The position numbers were made by a program, and so were the translations under genes. Below, piece by piece: positions 1 through 9,121 of a DNA stretch of 64,000 bases (its first letter is position 1; each line of letters starts with the position of its first letter). Below the pieces are notes generated by a model. That model ran no database searches. It saw nothing but the letters and a program-made list of their open reading frames with translations, and was not told the origin of the DNA. The stretch lies in NCBI RefSeq assembly GCF_014640115.1, contig NZ_BMGI01000002.1, forward strand, positions 186,001-250,000, in the 5' to 3' direction. This DNA comes from Sinisalibacter lacisalsi. GTDB lineage: Bacteria; Pseudomonadota; Alphaproteobacteria; Rhodobacterales; Rhodobacteraceae.

Positions 1-755
1 GCGCTGGTCATGCCCGAGGCATAGGCCATCGGCAGGAAGGCGTTGTTGATGCCGTGGCGGTTGGGCAGGCCGAAGGAGATATTCGACGCGCCGCAGGTGG
101 TGTTGACGCCCAGCTCGTCGCGCAACCGGCGCACGAGGGTGAACACCTGCTTGCCGGCGGTGGCCATGGCGCCGATCGGCATCACCAGCGGATCAACCAC
201 GATATCATGCGCCGGGATGCCGAAATCGGCGGCGCGTTCGACGATCTTCTTCGCCACCGCGAAGCGCACCTCGGGGTCTTCGGAAATGCCGGTGTCGTCG
301 TTCGAGATCGCCACCACCGGCACGTTGTATTTCTTCACCAGCGGCAGCACCAGTTCGAGCCGCTCCTCCTCGCCGGTGACGGAGTTGACCAGCGGGCGGC
401 CCTCGGCCACCTCCAGCCCGGCCTCCAGCGCCCCGGGCACCGAACTGTCGATGCAGAGCGGCACATCGACAAGCCCCTGCACCAGCCCGATCACCTTGCG
501 CATCAGCGGCGGCTCGGTGACGTTCGGGTCGGGGTTGGTGTTGAACACGACGCCCGCGTTGACATCGAGCACGGTGGCCCCGGCGGCGACCTGCGCCACC
601 GCGTCGCGCTCGACGGTGGAAAAGTCGCCGGCCTCGAGCTCGGCGGCCAGCTTCTTGCGCCCGGTCGGGTTGATGCGCTCGCCGATCACGCAGAACGGCT
701 CGTCGAAGCCGATGGTGACGGTCTTGGTCTTGCTTTCGAGAACGGTGCGGGTCAT
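1..755 (-). CDS. Methyltetrahydrofolate:corrinoid methyltransferase, 3' end outside window
   Basis: Reading from ATG at 755, 251 residues are visible and the gene continues past base 1. The protein looks like the pterin-binding TIM-barrel family shared by AcsE, MtrH-like proteins and the folate domain of MetH: GERINPTGR near residue 25, DVNAG near 64, IDSSVPGALEAGL near 102 and NSVTGEE near 124. The family moves a methyl group between tetrahydrofolate and a corrinoid protein. The start is set by GAGGAGAG a few bases upstream. The gene lies 25 nt downstream of the small protein at 781-1077 on the same strand, so they probably form one operon. In Rhodobacterales such genes often sit in MttB-type demethylation clusters for methylated amines; that link is inference because the rest of the cluster is outside the window. 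Confidence 0.85.
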   Translation of the reverse strand, partial: MTRTVLESKTKTVTIGFDEPFCVIGERINPTGRKKLAAELEAGDFSTVERDAVAQVAAGATVLDVNAGVVFNTNPDPNVTEPPLMRKVIGLVQGLVDVPLCIDSSVPGALEAGLEVAEGRPLVNSVTGEEERLELVLPLVKKYNVPVVAISNDDTGISEDPEVRFAVAKKIVERAADFGIPAHDIVVDPLVMPIGAMATAGKQVFTLVRRLRDELGVNTTCGASNISFGLPNRHGINNAFLPMAYASGMTS

Positions 756-780
756 GGGTCTCTCCTCGGGGCGGCGGGGC

Positions 781-1077
781 TCAGGCCCGGCCGTGATTGT
801 CGATGAGCTGCCGGAGCCGCTCGGGGGTGTAGTCGGCCTCGATCCGCGCGGCCTCGGCGCTGGCGATCTCGCCCGGTTCGCCCGGCGTTTCCACCGGGCC
901 TTCGCGGTGCCACTGCGCGAGGTAGTCGTCGGTGCCCGCCATGCCCGCCTTCATCGCGGCGCGGTCGATCGCCTGTTCGAAGCGTTCCGACAGCTGCACC
1001 TTGGCGGCCGCGCGGCCCTTGCCGACGATGACCTGGGCGGGGATGTCGCGCCAGTAGACGATGGTGAGGCCGGGCAT
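781..1077 (-). CDS. Small conserved protein of the virulence-factor-domain family (98 aa)
   Basis: The 98-residue protein begins MPGLTIVYWRDIPAQVIVGKG and ends with a helical segment TPERLRQLIDNHGRA. The YWRDIPAQV start and the short length resemble the family labelled virulence factor (Pfam PF13769), which in Rhodobacterales is commonly found beside corrinoid methyltransferase genes. I know of no biochemical function. ATG at 1077 is preferred over the upstream in-frame ATG because AAGGAGA sits just before it. It is the first gene of the two-gene unit with the methyltransferase at 1-755. The Pfam assignment is from memory of the family and not from a search. Confidence 0.7.
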   Translation of the reverse strand: MPGLTIVYWRDIPAQVIVGKGRAAAKVQLSERFEQAIDRAAMKAGMAGTDDYLAQWHREGPVETPGEPGEIASAEAARIEADYTPERLRQLIDNHGRA

Positions 1078-1347
1078 GGGCGTTCTCCTTGGTTTCCTTC
1101 CCGATAGGCCAGCGCCGCCCGCCCGACCGCGCCAATGGCGACGTGACGCGCGCGGGATGCGACCTCGGGGCTCGCGCCTCGATACCCGCCCGGCCGCGCC
1201 GGGCCAAGGGGGCGGGGCTTGAATTGTCTTCATGATCATCTTCACCGCTTGTTGACCGCAGGGTCGCCGGGCGGCCGGCGGCACAGAGCTTGCGCGGTGG
1301 GCAATCCTGCCCTACCTTTAAGGCAACTTTGAATGGAGGGCGTGAAA

Positions 1348-2460
1348 ATGGCGCCCAGGCGTCCCGATGGCGTGGGCGCGTTCCCGAAAGCGGTCGAGCC
1401 ACCCGCGCCGAAACGGCCGGATCCGGACAGCCTCTATGCGGCGCTGGATCTCGGCACCAACAGTTGTCGCATGCTGATTGCCCAGCCCAAGGGCAGCCAG
1501 TTTCATGTTGTCGACAGTTTCTCGAAATCCGTCGGACTCGGCCAGGGCCTCGGCGGCTCGGGCCGGCTGAGCCGGTCGTCGATGGCGCGCACGATCCAGG
1601 CACTGAGGATCTGCAAGCGCAAGCTGGCAAAGCACGATGTCGGGCACATGCGGCTGGTGGCCACCGAGGCCTGCCGCCGCGCCACCAACAGCCGCGATTT
1701 CATGCGCATCGTCGAGCGCGAAACCGGCCTCAGCCTCGAGATCATCAAGCCCGAGGAAGAGGCGATGCTGGCGGTGATCTCCTGCGCGCCGCTGGTCTCG
1801 ACCCGCACCGAGCAGCTTCTGGTGGTCGATATCGGCGGCGGCTCGACGGAACTGGTGTGGATCGACCTCTCGGCGGTGCCGCCGCTGGAGCGGCCGCGCT
1901 CGATCATGCGGCTGCGGACGGGGTTCAAGGGCGATCTGGGGCCGTTTCCGACCGCCCGGGTGGTGGACTGGATCAGCGTGCCGCTCGGGGTGGCGACGCT
2001 GCGCGAGGCCTATGACGACGTCGACGACGACTCGGCGCGCTTCGCCCTTATGAGCTGGTATTTCGAGGAACAACTGGGCGGGTTCTCCCCGTTCCACCGC
2101 GAGAACAACCGCGAGGGGTTCCAGATCATCGGCACCTCCGGCACCGTCACCACCGTGGCCGCCACCCATCTCGGGCTGAAACGCTATGACCGCAACAAGG
2201 TCGACGGGCTGCGGATGACCTCCGACCAGATCGACCGGGTGATCCGGGGCTACCTTGCCGCCGGGCCCGAGGGGCGGCGCGCCGATCCCCGGATCGGGCG
2301 CGACCGGCAGGCGCTGATCATGTCGGGCGCGGCGATTCTGCAGGCGCTCCTGCGGATCTGGCCCACCGATCGCCTCAGCGTCGCCGACAGGGGGCTGCGC
2401 GAGGGGCTGCTCTACGCGCAGATGTCGTCGGACGGGGTGCTGGAAGACGGGCCGTTCTGA
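1348..2460 (+). CDS. Ppx/GppA phosphatase family protein
   Basis: Member of the ASKHA-fold exopolyphosphatase/guanosine pentaphosphatase family. The N-terminal phosphate-binding motif ALDLGTNSCRML is near residue 32 and the second glycine-rich loop VVDIGGGSTELV near residue 160. A third glycine-rich segment, IIGTSGTVTTVAA, is near residue 255. At 370 residues it is the single-domain short form, lacking the C-terminal HD domain of E. coli Ppx. The ATG at 1348 is chosen because GGAGGG lies 7 nt upstream; an in-frame ATG at 1333 has no such site. It is followed by rlmE on the same strand after 126 nt, a neighbour pair common in alphaproteobacteria. Substrate (polyphosphate or pppGpp) cannot be decided from sequence. 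Confidence 0.9.
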   Translation: MAPRRPDGVGAFPKAVEPPAPKRPDPDSLYAALDLGTNSCRMLIAQPKGSQFHVVDSFSKSVGLGQGLGGSGRLSRSSMARTIQALRICKRKLAKHDVGHMRLVATEACRRATNSRDFMRIVERETGLSLEIIKPEEEAMLAVISCAPLVSTRTEQLLVVDIGGGSTELVWIDLSAVPPLERPRSIMRLRTGFKGDLGPFPTARVVDWISVPLGVATLREAYDDVDDDSARFALMSWYFEEQLGGFSPFHRENNREGFQIIGTSGTVTTVAATHLGLKRYDRNKVDGLRMTSDQIDRVIRGYLAAGPEGRRADPRIGRDRQALIMSGAAILQALLRIWPTDRLSVADRGLREGLLYAQMSSDGVLEDGPF

Positions 2461-2586
2461 GGCGGGCGCTGCCGGATCGGGCGGCTGGCCCCGGCCGGCG
2501 TGAACCTCTGGCCCCGCGCCGGACGCATCGCGAGGCGTTGCGGCGCGCATGGCTTTCGGTATATCCCGGCGCAAAAGGAGGCGCAG

Positions 2587-3300
2587 GTGGCCAAACAACC
2601 AACCAAGGGCACATCGGGCCGGGGGGAGCGTGACCTCAAGGTCAAGGTGAAATCCGCGCGCGGGCGCAAGCTCTCGTCGACGCTCTGGCTCCAGCGCCAG
2701 CTCAACGATCCTTACGTGAAGCGCGCCAAGGCCGAAGGGTATCGGGGCCGGGCCGCGTTCAAGATCCTCGAACTGGACGACCGTTTCGGCTTTCTCAAGC
2801 CCGGCGGTCGGGTGGTTGATCTCGGCTGCGCGCCGGGCGGCTGGCTGCAGGTGGCGGTGGCGCGGGTCAACGCCTTGGGAGAGATCGCGGGAAAGCCCAA
2901 AGGCACCGTGCTCGGCGTCGATCTTCAGGAGATCGAGCCGGTGGCCGGTGCCGAGACGCATCAGCTCGATTTCATGGCGGATGGCGCGGACGACCAGGTC
3001 AAGGCCTGGCTCGGCGGCAAGGCCGACGTGGTGATGAGCGACATGGCGGCGGCCTCGTCGGGCCACAAGCAGACCGACCATCTGCGCATCATCGCGCTCG
3101 GCGAAGCGGCGGCCTTTCTCGCCTTCGACGTGCTGGAAGAGGGCGGCACCTTCGTCGCCAAGGTTCTGGCCGGTGGCGCCGAGGGCGACCTTCAGAAGCT
3201 GCTCAAGCAGAAATTCACCAAGGTGGTGAACGTCAAACCCCCCGCAAGCCGCTCGGACTCGTCGGAAAAATTCGTCGTGGCAACGGGGTTCCGCGGCTAG
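2587..3300 (+). CDS. rlmE: 23S rRNA (uridine-2'-O-)-methyltransferase RlmE
   Basis: FtsJ/RlmE family enzyme that 2'-O-methylates U2552 of 23S rRNA in the A loop, using S-adenosylmethionine. The SAM motif [14 protein letters not shown] is near residue 77. The K-D-K-E catalytic tetrad can be traced in [28 protein letters not shown] and [11 protein letters not shown]. At 237 residues it is slightly longer than E. coli RlmE because of a basic N-terminal extension ([11 protein letters not shown]). The start is GTG at 2587, with AAGGAGG 5 nt upstream; the longer open frame from 2500 has no ribosome binding site. Confidence 0.95.
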   Translation: MAKQPTKGTSGRGERDLKVKVKSARGRKLSSTLWLQRQLNDPYVKRAKAEGYRGRAAFKILELDDRFGFLKPGGRVVDLGCAPGGWLQVAVARVNALGEIAGKPKGTVLGVDLQEIEPVAGAETHQLDFMADGADDQVKAWLGGKADVVMSDMAAASSGHKQTDHLRIIALGEAAAFLAFDVLEEGGTFVAKVLAGGAEGDLQKLLKQKFTKVVNVKPPASRSDSSEKFVVATGFRG

Positions 3301-3301
3301 A

Positions 3302-3499
3302 TCAACCGTCGATCAGGCCCAGGTCGCGGCCGCTGGTCACTTGCGTCAGCATCCGGCCGCGCGCGGTGTGGCGAATATCGTAGCCATAGCCGCGCAGGCG
3401 GAAGCGCCACTCGCGGTCCGACAGGCAGGTGCGGCGCTCATCGAGCGCGAAGGCAAGGGCTTCGGAGACGGCGGAAAGCCCGGTCTGGGTGATGTGCAT
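3302..3499 (-). CDS. Hypothetical small protein (65 aa)
   Basis: Convergent with rlmE, whose stop codon is one base away. The protein is MHITQTGLSAVSEALAFAL at the start, then basic and aromatic (REWRFRLRGYGYDIRHTARGR). No signal peptide or membrane segment is visible. I do not recognise the family. It is reported because its composition is balanced and protein-like, it tiles neatly against rlmE, and the opposite-strand frame over it has no ribosome binding site. A weak GGGAA lies about 10 nt before the ATG. Confidence 0.55.
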   Translation of the reverse strand: MHITQTGLSAVSEALAFALDERRTCLSDREWRFRLRGYGYDIRHTARGRMLTQVTSGRDLGLIDG

Positions 3500-3619
3500 T
3501 GGTTTAATTCCCTGTTCAATCGGTGTCCATGGCTCGGATTGTCCACGGATTCGTGGCAGGAATGACGCCGGAATGGGGCGGAACCGGGGTGATTTCGCGC
3601 GGGGCCCCCGCGCCCCGCG

Positions 3620-5002
3620 TTACAGCAGCACCACCGAGGCCAGCCCGAGGAAGGCGAAAAAGCCGACCACGTCGGTGACGGTGGTGACGAAGGGCCCCGA
3701 GGCCAGCGCCGGGTCGATCCCCGCCCGGTCAAGCAGCAGCGGCAGCACGATGCCCGACAGCGCGGCCGAGGCGAGGGTGAGCACCATCGCCATCGCGATC
3801 ACCGCCGCCAGCATCGGCACGCCGAACCAGAACGCCGCGACGGCGGACATGATCACGCCGAAGGCGAGGCCGTTGATCGTGCCGACCATGAGTTCGCGCG
3901 AAAGCACCCGCCGGGCGTTCTGCCCGGTCAGTTCGCGGGTGGCGAGCGCGCGCACCGCCACGGTCATCGTCTGGGTGCCGGCGTTGCCGCCCATCGAGGC
4001 CACGATCGGCATCAGCACCGCCAGCGCGACCATGGCTTCGAGCTCTTCCTCGAACATCGAGATCACGATCGAGGCGAGGATCGCGGTCAGCAAGTTGACG
4101 AACAGCCACACGAAGCGGCCGCGCACGGTGTCCCAGATCCGGTCGGAGAGCGAGCTCTCCTCGCTCACGCCGGCGAGGCGGAGAAGGTCTTCCTCGGCTT
4201 CCTCGTCGAGCACGATCATGGCGTCGTCGATGGTGATGACGCCGACGAGTTTTTCCGCTTCGTCGACCACCGGCATCGAGATCAGGTGATACTTGTTGAA
4301 CAGCCGCGCCACCTCGCCCTCGTCCTCGGTGGCCGAGACGGTGCGGAAACTGTCTTCGCTGAGATCGGTGAGGTGCACGTCGCGCCGCGCCGCGAGGATG
4401 CGCCCCAGCGTGCCGTAGCCCGTGGGCCTGCCCTCGAGATCGACGAGGATGATGTGGTAGAACTGCGCCGGCAGCCATTCGGCGGCGCGCAGGAAGTCAA
4501 TCGTCTCGCCGACGGTGTAGTCTTCGGGCACGGTGACGGTTTCGGACTGCATCAGGCGGCCGGCCGAGCCCTCGGGCCACGACATGGCGCTCTGCACCGC
4601 CTCGCGGTCGTCGCTTTCGAGCGATTGCAGGATGAAGTCCTGGCCGTCCTGTTCGAGGTCTTCGAGAATGTCGACCACGTCGTCGGAATCGAGTTCGCGC
4701 ACGGCTTCGGCGACCACCTCGCGCGGCAGCGCCTCGATCACCTGCTCACGGATCGACTCGTCGATCTCCGACAGGATATCGCCGTCGAATTCGGAGCCGT
4801 AGAGCTGCACGAACCGGTCGCGCTGGTCGGACGACAATTGTTCGAGGATGTCGGCGATATCGGCGGCATGCACGGTTTCCAGCGCGGTTTTCAGCGCCTG
4901 CGGATCCTCGGCCTCCATCGCGGCGAGGATCACATCCCATTGCTCGGAGGTGATTTCGTCGAGCACCTCGGTCACATCGTCGATCTGCTCTGCCTGCTGC
5001 AT
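3620..5002 (-). CDS. mgtE: Magnesium transporter MgtE
   Basis: MgtE-family Mg2+ channel of the inner membrane (460 residues). The acidic helical N-terminal domain (LEQLSSDQRDRFVQLYGSEF) is followed by two CBS domains (about residues 140-260), a connecting helix, and five hydrophobic C-terminal segments. The conserved pore region MGGNAGTQTMTVAVRALATR is near residue 320. ATG at 5002 is preferred to the upstream in-frame ATG at 5062 because GGAGGAGAG precedes it and the family starts near this point. No Mg2+ riboswitch was recognised in the roughly 200 nt upstream. Confidence 0.93.
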   Translation of the reverse strand: MQQAEQIDDVTEVLDEITSEQWDVILAAMEAEDPQALKTALETVHAADIADILEQLSSDQRDRFVQLYGSEFDGDILSEIDESIREQVIEALPREVVAEAVRELDSDDVVDILEDLEQDGQDFILQSLESDDREAVQSAMSWPEGSAGRLMQSETVTVPEDYTVGETIDFLRAAEWLPAQFYHIILVDLEGRPTGYGTLGRILAARRDVHLTDLSEDSFRTVSATEDEGEVARLFNKYHLISMPVVDEAEKLVGVITIDDAMIVLDEEAEEDLLRLAGVSEESSLSDRIWDTVRGRFVWLFVNLLTAILASIVISMFEEELEAMVALAVLMPIVASMGGNAGTQTMTVAVRALATRELTGQNARRVLSRELMVGTINGLAFGVIMSAVAAFWFGVPMLAAVIAMAMVLTLASAALSGIVLPLLLDRAGIDPALASGPFVTTVTDVVGFFAFLGLASVVLL

Positions 5003-5204
5003 GACGCTCTCCTCCACTCGTCCAGTCCCGGTGCCCGCCAATTCACCCTGACGCCTCGCCATGCGCGGGCGATGCGGCCCCGAGTCGTGGGCCGCTTCAA
5101 AGCTCGTCGGCTACACGAGAAAGGCGTTCAAGTCGATCAAATCGGCATCGGCGGAGGGCACAAAACAGCGATCCCGGGCGCGGCCGCGCGCAGGGCGGCC
5201 CGGC

Positions 5205-6791
5205 TCAGAGCGCCTGTGGCGCGGCCCATGCCTTGAGCGGGGCGAGGCGCGGGGTTTTCTTGGCCTGGTGCCGATCCATCCGGCGCAGCACCCGGTCGAG
5301 GAAACCCACCGCCTGCGCGGCATAGGGGCCCTTGTTGAGCATGACGCATTCGGCGCGCTGGCTCATCGCCGCGTCGGTCGCCTCGGCGCGGCTGGCAAAG
5401 CCCTCCTTGGCGAGCCCTTCCAGCACCTGCGTGGCCCAGATCGCGGGCACTTCCGCCGCTTCGCAGAGCCACAGGATCTCTTCCTGGATCTCCGCCAGCC
5501 GCTCGAGCCCGATCTCGACGGCGAGATCGCCGCGCGCGATCATCACCGCCACCGGGCCGCGGGCGCCGGCCTGAACGATCAGCCGGGGCAGGTTGCGCAG
5601 CGCCAGGTCGGTTTCCACCTTGAGCACGATCGCGGGGCTTTGCGCGCCCGCGGGCAGGCGTTCGGCGATCGCGTCCTGCAGGGCGCGCACATCGCGCACC
5701 GTCTGGACGAAGGAATAGCCGATCAGGTCGGCGCGCCCGACGGCGAAGTCGAGCGCGGCGAGATCGGCCTCGGTGAGCGCGGGGATGTCGATATCGACGC
5801 CGGGCAGGTTCACGCCCTTCTCCGGCGCGAGCCGGGCGCCCTTGGCGCGGGCTTCGGTGACCTGCAGCTCGGCCCGGCCCTCGGCCACCTCCAGCACCCG
5901 CGCGCCGAGCTTGCCGTCGTCGAAATGCACGATCGCGCCGGGGCGCAAGGCGTCGATCAGGTTGGGGTGGCTCAGGGTGATCTCGACGCGCTCCACCTCC
6001 GCCCCGGTGGGCGCGCGGGTGAGCATCAGCCGGTCGCCCTTCATCAGCCGCGGCCCGCGCGTTTCGGGGGCGATGCCGTCGCGGGCGAGCGCCTTGAGCT
6101 TCTTTTTCTTCTCCCGTGCGAGGAAGATGGGCGGCACCGATACCGTGGTGGTGCGCACCTTCGGCCCGCCGAGATCCATCAGCACCGGCACACGCCGGCC
6201 CGCGGCGGCGGCGGCGTCACGGGCGAAGGCGATCATCGCCGCCCAGGCCTCGGGGCCATCGTGGGCGCAGTTGATCCGCACCGCGTTTGCCCCCGCCGCG
6301 ATCAGCTCGGTGATCAGCTCCGGCGCGGTCGCCGCCTCGCTTGGCAGGGTGACGAGAATCCGCGCGCTGCGCCCGGTGGGTTCGGAGCCGAAGAGCGCGT
6401 CGCGCCGGGCTTCGATCACGGCCCGCGTGGCGTCGACCGGGGGCGGCAGCGGCCCGGCGAGCGGCCCGCCGCCCGCCATCGCGTCAAGCGCGGCGATCAC
6501 CGCGTCGAGCGTGGCCAGCATGTGGGATTCGCTGCGCCCGAGCGACGACAGGCCAAGCCGCGCCAACGCCCCCTGTTCGGCGGTGAGGTCGATCCGGCGC
6601 AGGGCGAGAAACAGCGCGAGGTTCTCGGCGGAGGCGGCGAAGGCGGACCCTGCCAGCGCCGGTTGCCAGCCTTCGAGGGTGACCGCCGCGCTCGCCCGCG
6701 CTTCCGCGCGCACCTCGATGAGCCGTTCCTGCAGCTCCGCCGCGAGGCCTTGCGCATCGGCGGCACTGATCGCTCTGTCGGTCTGGTCCAT
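5205..6791 (-). CDS. Pyruvate kinase family protein with N-terminal extension
   Basis: 528 residues. From about residue 145 the barrel motifs of pyruvate kinase can be read: VRINCAHDG (171-179), MDLGGPK (205-211), FDDGK (290-294), LKVE (390-393), MIARGDLAVE (417-426), then WATQVLEGL and SRAEATDAA. These include the catalytic Lys-x-Glu and the ARGD metal/substrate loop. The first 140 residues are a helical alanine-rich extension absent from normal PykF/PykA. The protein stops soon after the barrel (VMLNKGPY), so the C-terminal allosteric domain is missing. A lysine cluster EKKKKLK (227-233) lies where the B domain begins. ATG at 6791 follows GGAGGCG. It could be a genuine unregulated pyruvate kinase or a paralogue with altered substrate. 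Confidence 0.8.
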   Translation of the reverse strand: MDQTDRAISAADAQGLAAELQERLIEVRAEARASAAVTLEGWQPALAGSAFAASAENLALFLALRRIDLTAEQGALARLGLSSLGRSESHMLATLDAVIAALDAMAGGGPLAGPLPPPVDATRAVIEARRDALFGSEPTGRSARILVTLPSEAATAPELITELIAAGANAVRINCAHDGPEAWAAMIAFARDAAAAAGRRVPVLMDLGGPKVRTTTVSVPPIFLAREKKKKLKALARDGIAPETRGPRLMKGDRLMLTRAPTGAEVERVEITLSHPNLIDALRPGAIVHFDDGKLGARVLEVAEGRAELQVTEARAKGARLAPEKGVNLPGVDIDIPALTEADLAALDFAVGRADLIGYSFVQTVRDVRALQDAIAERLPAGAQSPAIVLKVETDLALRNLPRLIVQAGARGPVAVMIARGDLAVEIGLERLAEIQEEILWLCEAAEVPAIWATQVLEGLAKEGFASRAEATDAAMSQRAECVMLNKGPYAAQAVGFLDRVLRRMDRHQAKKTPRLAPLKAWAAPQAL

Positions 6792-6905
6792 GATCGCCTC
6801 CGGCCCGAACCCGGCAGGGCCGGGTCTCGACACCGATCAGATAATCACGGCGATTTGTCAGTTCCATGACATGGACGCGAAAGCGCAGACTTTCCGGTGG
6901 GAAAG

Positions 6906-6995
6906 TGGCGGAGAGACAGGGATTCGAACCCTGGGTCCCCGTGAAGGGACAACGGTTTTCGAGACCGCCCCGTTCGACCACTCCGGCACCTCTCC
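6906..6995 (-). tRNA. tRNA-Ser(CGA)
   Basis: Read on the minus strand, GGAGAGG at 6995 pairs with the 3' CTCTCC arm. The discriminator G and an encoded CCA end at 6906. The anticodon loop CTCGAAA is closed by GCGGT/ACCGT, giving anticodon CGA (Ser, UCG codons). A long variable arm and the T loop GGTTCGAATCC are present, as expected for a class II tRNA of 90 nt. It sits between the pyruvate kinase gene and the divergently placed gene at 7146. Confidence 0.95.
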
Positions 6996-7145
6996 GCGGG
7001 GGTCTGGCGGGTGACATAATGCCAGCGCGAGCGGGGCGCAACCCCTCATTTCCGCCGATCGGAGCTGGGTTTGCGCCGCGGCTCTTGTGGCGCCTCGGCG
7101 GCATGCCTAGTCTTTTGAAAGTCAGGCATGCGCGAGGAGGCAATC

Positions 7146-7976
7146 ATGCGGGTTCAAGGAAACATGGCCGGGGCACTCGTGCTGGCGTTCGCCACCCTCT
7201 GGGGGGTCGTCGCCGGCGCGGCCGATCGCGCGGAGTACCGACAGTTTCTCGAGGTGACCGGGTTCGACGTGGCGATCACCTCGATGCAGCAGGGCGCCAT
7301 GGCCGGCCCCGGCATCGCCGGCGATGCGCCGGACGCCTTCGGCCGGCAATACACCGCGCTGGCCCGGCGGGTGTTTGATCCAGAGCTGATGCTGGATCGC
7401 GCGGTGGAGATGATGGAGGCGGTTCTGCCCGAGCCGCTGCTCGAGCACGGCATGGATTTCTACGGCTCCGAGCTTGGCCGGCGGCTGGTCGCGGTGGAAA
7501 ACGAGAGCCACGTGACCGAGGATGATGTCCGCCACGAGCAGGGGCGCGAGATCGTCGAGCGGCTTGGCGAGACCAACCCGGCGCGGCTGGAGGATTACAG
7601 CGCGATGATGGATGCGATCGGCGGGGTCGAATCCAGCCTGCGCGCGGTGATCGAGGTGCAGCTGCGCTACCTGCTGGCGGCGATGGCGGCGGGCAGCGTC
7701 GATATCGACTATTCCGAGGCCGAACTGCGCGCCTTGCTCGAAGAGCAGGCGCCGGAGATTCGCAGCAACATCGCGCTCTACTCGATGCTGGGCGCGGCCT
7801 ATACCTACCGCGACATGTCGGACGCGGATATCGAAGCCTACCGCGCCGCGCTCGAAGACCCGGCGATGATGCAGGTCTACGAGATCCTGAACGCGATCCA
7901 GTTCCAGGTGATGGCGGAACGCTACGAGGCGCTGGCCGAGGCGCTGGCCGGGCTGACGCCGGAGCAGGAGATCTGA
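7146..7976 (+). CDS. Secreted DUF2059-like protein
   Basis: 276 residues with an N-terminal signal peptide (MRVQGNMAGALVLAFATLWG, cleavage probably after VVAGAA). The mature part is all-helical and acidic, with segments such as LLEHGMDFYGSELGRRLVAVE and ALYSMLGAAYTYRDMSDADIE. This resembles periplasmic DUF2059 proteins, which typically carry a YxxxxG-type segment before a helical repeat. No catalytic residues can be proposed. The ATG at 7146 is chosen over the one at 7128 because GAGGAGG lies 5 nt upstream and the signal peptide then starts correctly. It is 44 nt upstream of cbiD on the same strand, but the functional link to cobalamin is unclear. Confidence 0.7.
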   Translation: MRVQGNMAGALVLAFATLWGVVAGAADRAEYRQFLEVTGFDVAITSMQQGAMAGPGIAGDAPDAFGRQYTALARRVFDPELMLDRAVEMMEAVLPEPLLEHGMDFYGSELGRRLVAVENESHVTEDDVRHEQGREIVERLGETNPARLEDYSAMMDAIGGVESSLRAVIEVQLRYLLAAMAAGSVDIDYSEAELRALLEEQAPEIRSNIALYSMLGAAYTYRDMSDADIEAYRAALEDPAMMQVYEILNAIQFQVMAERYEALAEALAGLTPEQEI

Positions 7977-8020
7977 GCGCCGGCTTGTCGGGCCGGGCAG
8001 GCGGCGTATAGTTCGCGGTG

Positions 8021-9121
8021 ATGGATCACGAGAAGCGAGACCTGCGCCGGGGCTGGACCACGGGCGCCTGCGCCACGGCGGCCGTCAAGGCGGCGCTGCT
8101 GCGGCTGTGGGGCGGGGCCTTTCCCGAAACGGTAACGATCACGCTGCCGCGCGGCGAGCGGCCCGGCTTCGCGCTGGCCCGCAGCGCCAGGGGGTCGGAC
8201 TGGGCCGAGGCGGGGATCGTCAAGGATGCGGGCGACGACCCGGACGTTACCCACGGCGCGCTGATCCTGGCTCGGGTGCGCGAATCCGCTGCGGGCGTGA
8301 CCTTCCGCGCCGGCGCCGGGGTTGGCACGGTGACGAAGCCGGGCCTGCCGATCCCGCCGGGCGAGCCCGCGATCAACCCGGTGCCGCGCGAGATGATGCT
8401 GCGCGCGGCGTGGGAGGCGGGGCTGGAGACCGGCCGGACAGCGCAGCCGGTTCCTGATGTGGCCGGGCTGGCGGAAAGCTGGGTCGCCGCCGGGTTGCCC
8501 GGCGTCGAGATCACCATCTCGATCCCCGGCGGCGAAAAGCTCGCGGCGAAAACCTGGAACCCGCGCCTTGGCATCGAGGGCGGGCTGTCGGTGCTCGGCA
8601 CCACCGGGATCGTGCGGCCGTTCTCTTGCGCGGCGTGGATCGCCTCGATCCACCGCGGCGTCGACGTGGCACGCGCCACGGGGCTGAGCCACGTTGCCGG
8701 CTGCACCGGGGCGACCAGCGAACGCGCGGTGCAGGCGCTCTACGGGCTGCCCGATCATGCGATGCTCGACATGGGCGATTTCGCGGGCGGGATGCTGAAA
8801 TACCTCGCCCGCCACCCGGTGGCGCGGGTGACCATCGGCGGCGGCCTCGCCAAGCTGGCCAAGCTGGCGCAGGGCGCGATCGACCTGCACTCGGCGCGCA
8901 GCCAGGTCGATTTCGCCCGGCTGGCGGAGATGGTCGGCGACGCCCGGGTGGCGCAGGCGAACACCGTGCTGGAAGCCTATGGAATCGTTGGAGAACCCTT
9001 GGCGAAAAAGGTGGCCGAGGCCGCGCTAGAGCAGGTCAGGGCGCGGTTCGGGGCCGAGATCGGCTATGACGTGGTGGTGGTCGACCGGGAGGGCGCGGTG
9101 ATCGCGCGCGCCGGGCCGTGA
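8021..9121 (+). CDS. cbiD: Cobalt-precorrin-5B C1-methyltransferase CbiD
   Basis: 366 residues, full length for CbiD, the methyltransferase that adds the C1 methyl group and promotes ring contraction in corrin synthesis. The signature GWTTGACATAAVKAALL is at residues 11-27, and glycine-rich segments GVGTVTKPGLPIPPGEPAIN and LGTTGIVRPFS follow. ATG at 8021 directly follows an in-frame GTG at 8018; ATG is taken as the start. The stop overlaps the GTG start of the next gene (GTGA), so this is the first of four coupled genes. Confidence 0.93.
   Translation: MDHEKRDLRRGWTTGACATAAVKAALLRLWGGAFPETVTITLPRGERPGFALARSARGSDWAEAGIVKDAGDDPDVTHGALILARVRESAAGVTFRAGAGVGTVTKPGLPIPPGEPAINPVPREMMLRAAWEAGLETGRTAQPVPDVAGLAESWVAAGLPGVEITISIPGGEKLAAKTWNPRLGIEGGLSVLGTTGIVRPFSCAAWIASIHRGVDVARATGLSHVAGCTGATSERAVQALYGLPDHAMLDMGDFAGGMLKYLARHPVARVTIGGGLAKLAKLAQGAIDLHSARSQVDFARLAEMVGDARVAQANTVLEAYGIVGEPLAKKVAEAALEQVRARFGAEIGYDVVVVDREGAVIARAGP

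Noticed and set aside
7977-8020. Cobalamin riboswitch before cbiD
   Set aside because: Only 44 nt separate the genes, too short for the riboswitch, and no B12-box sequence was seen.
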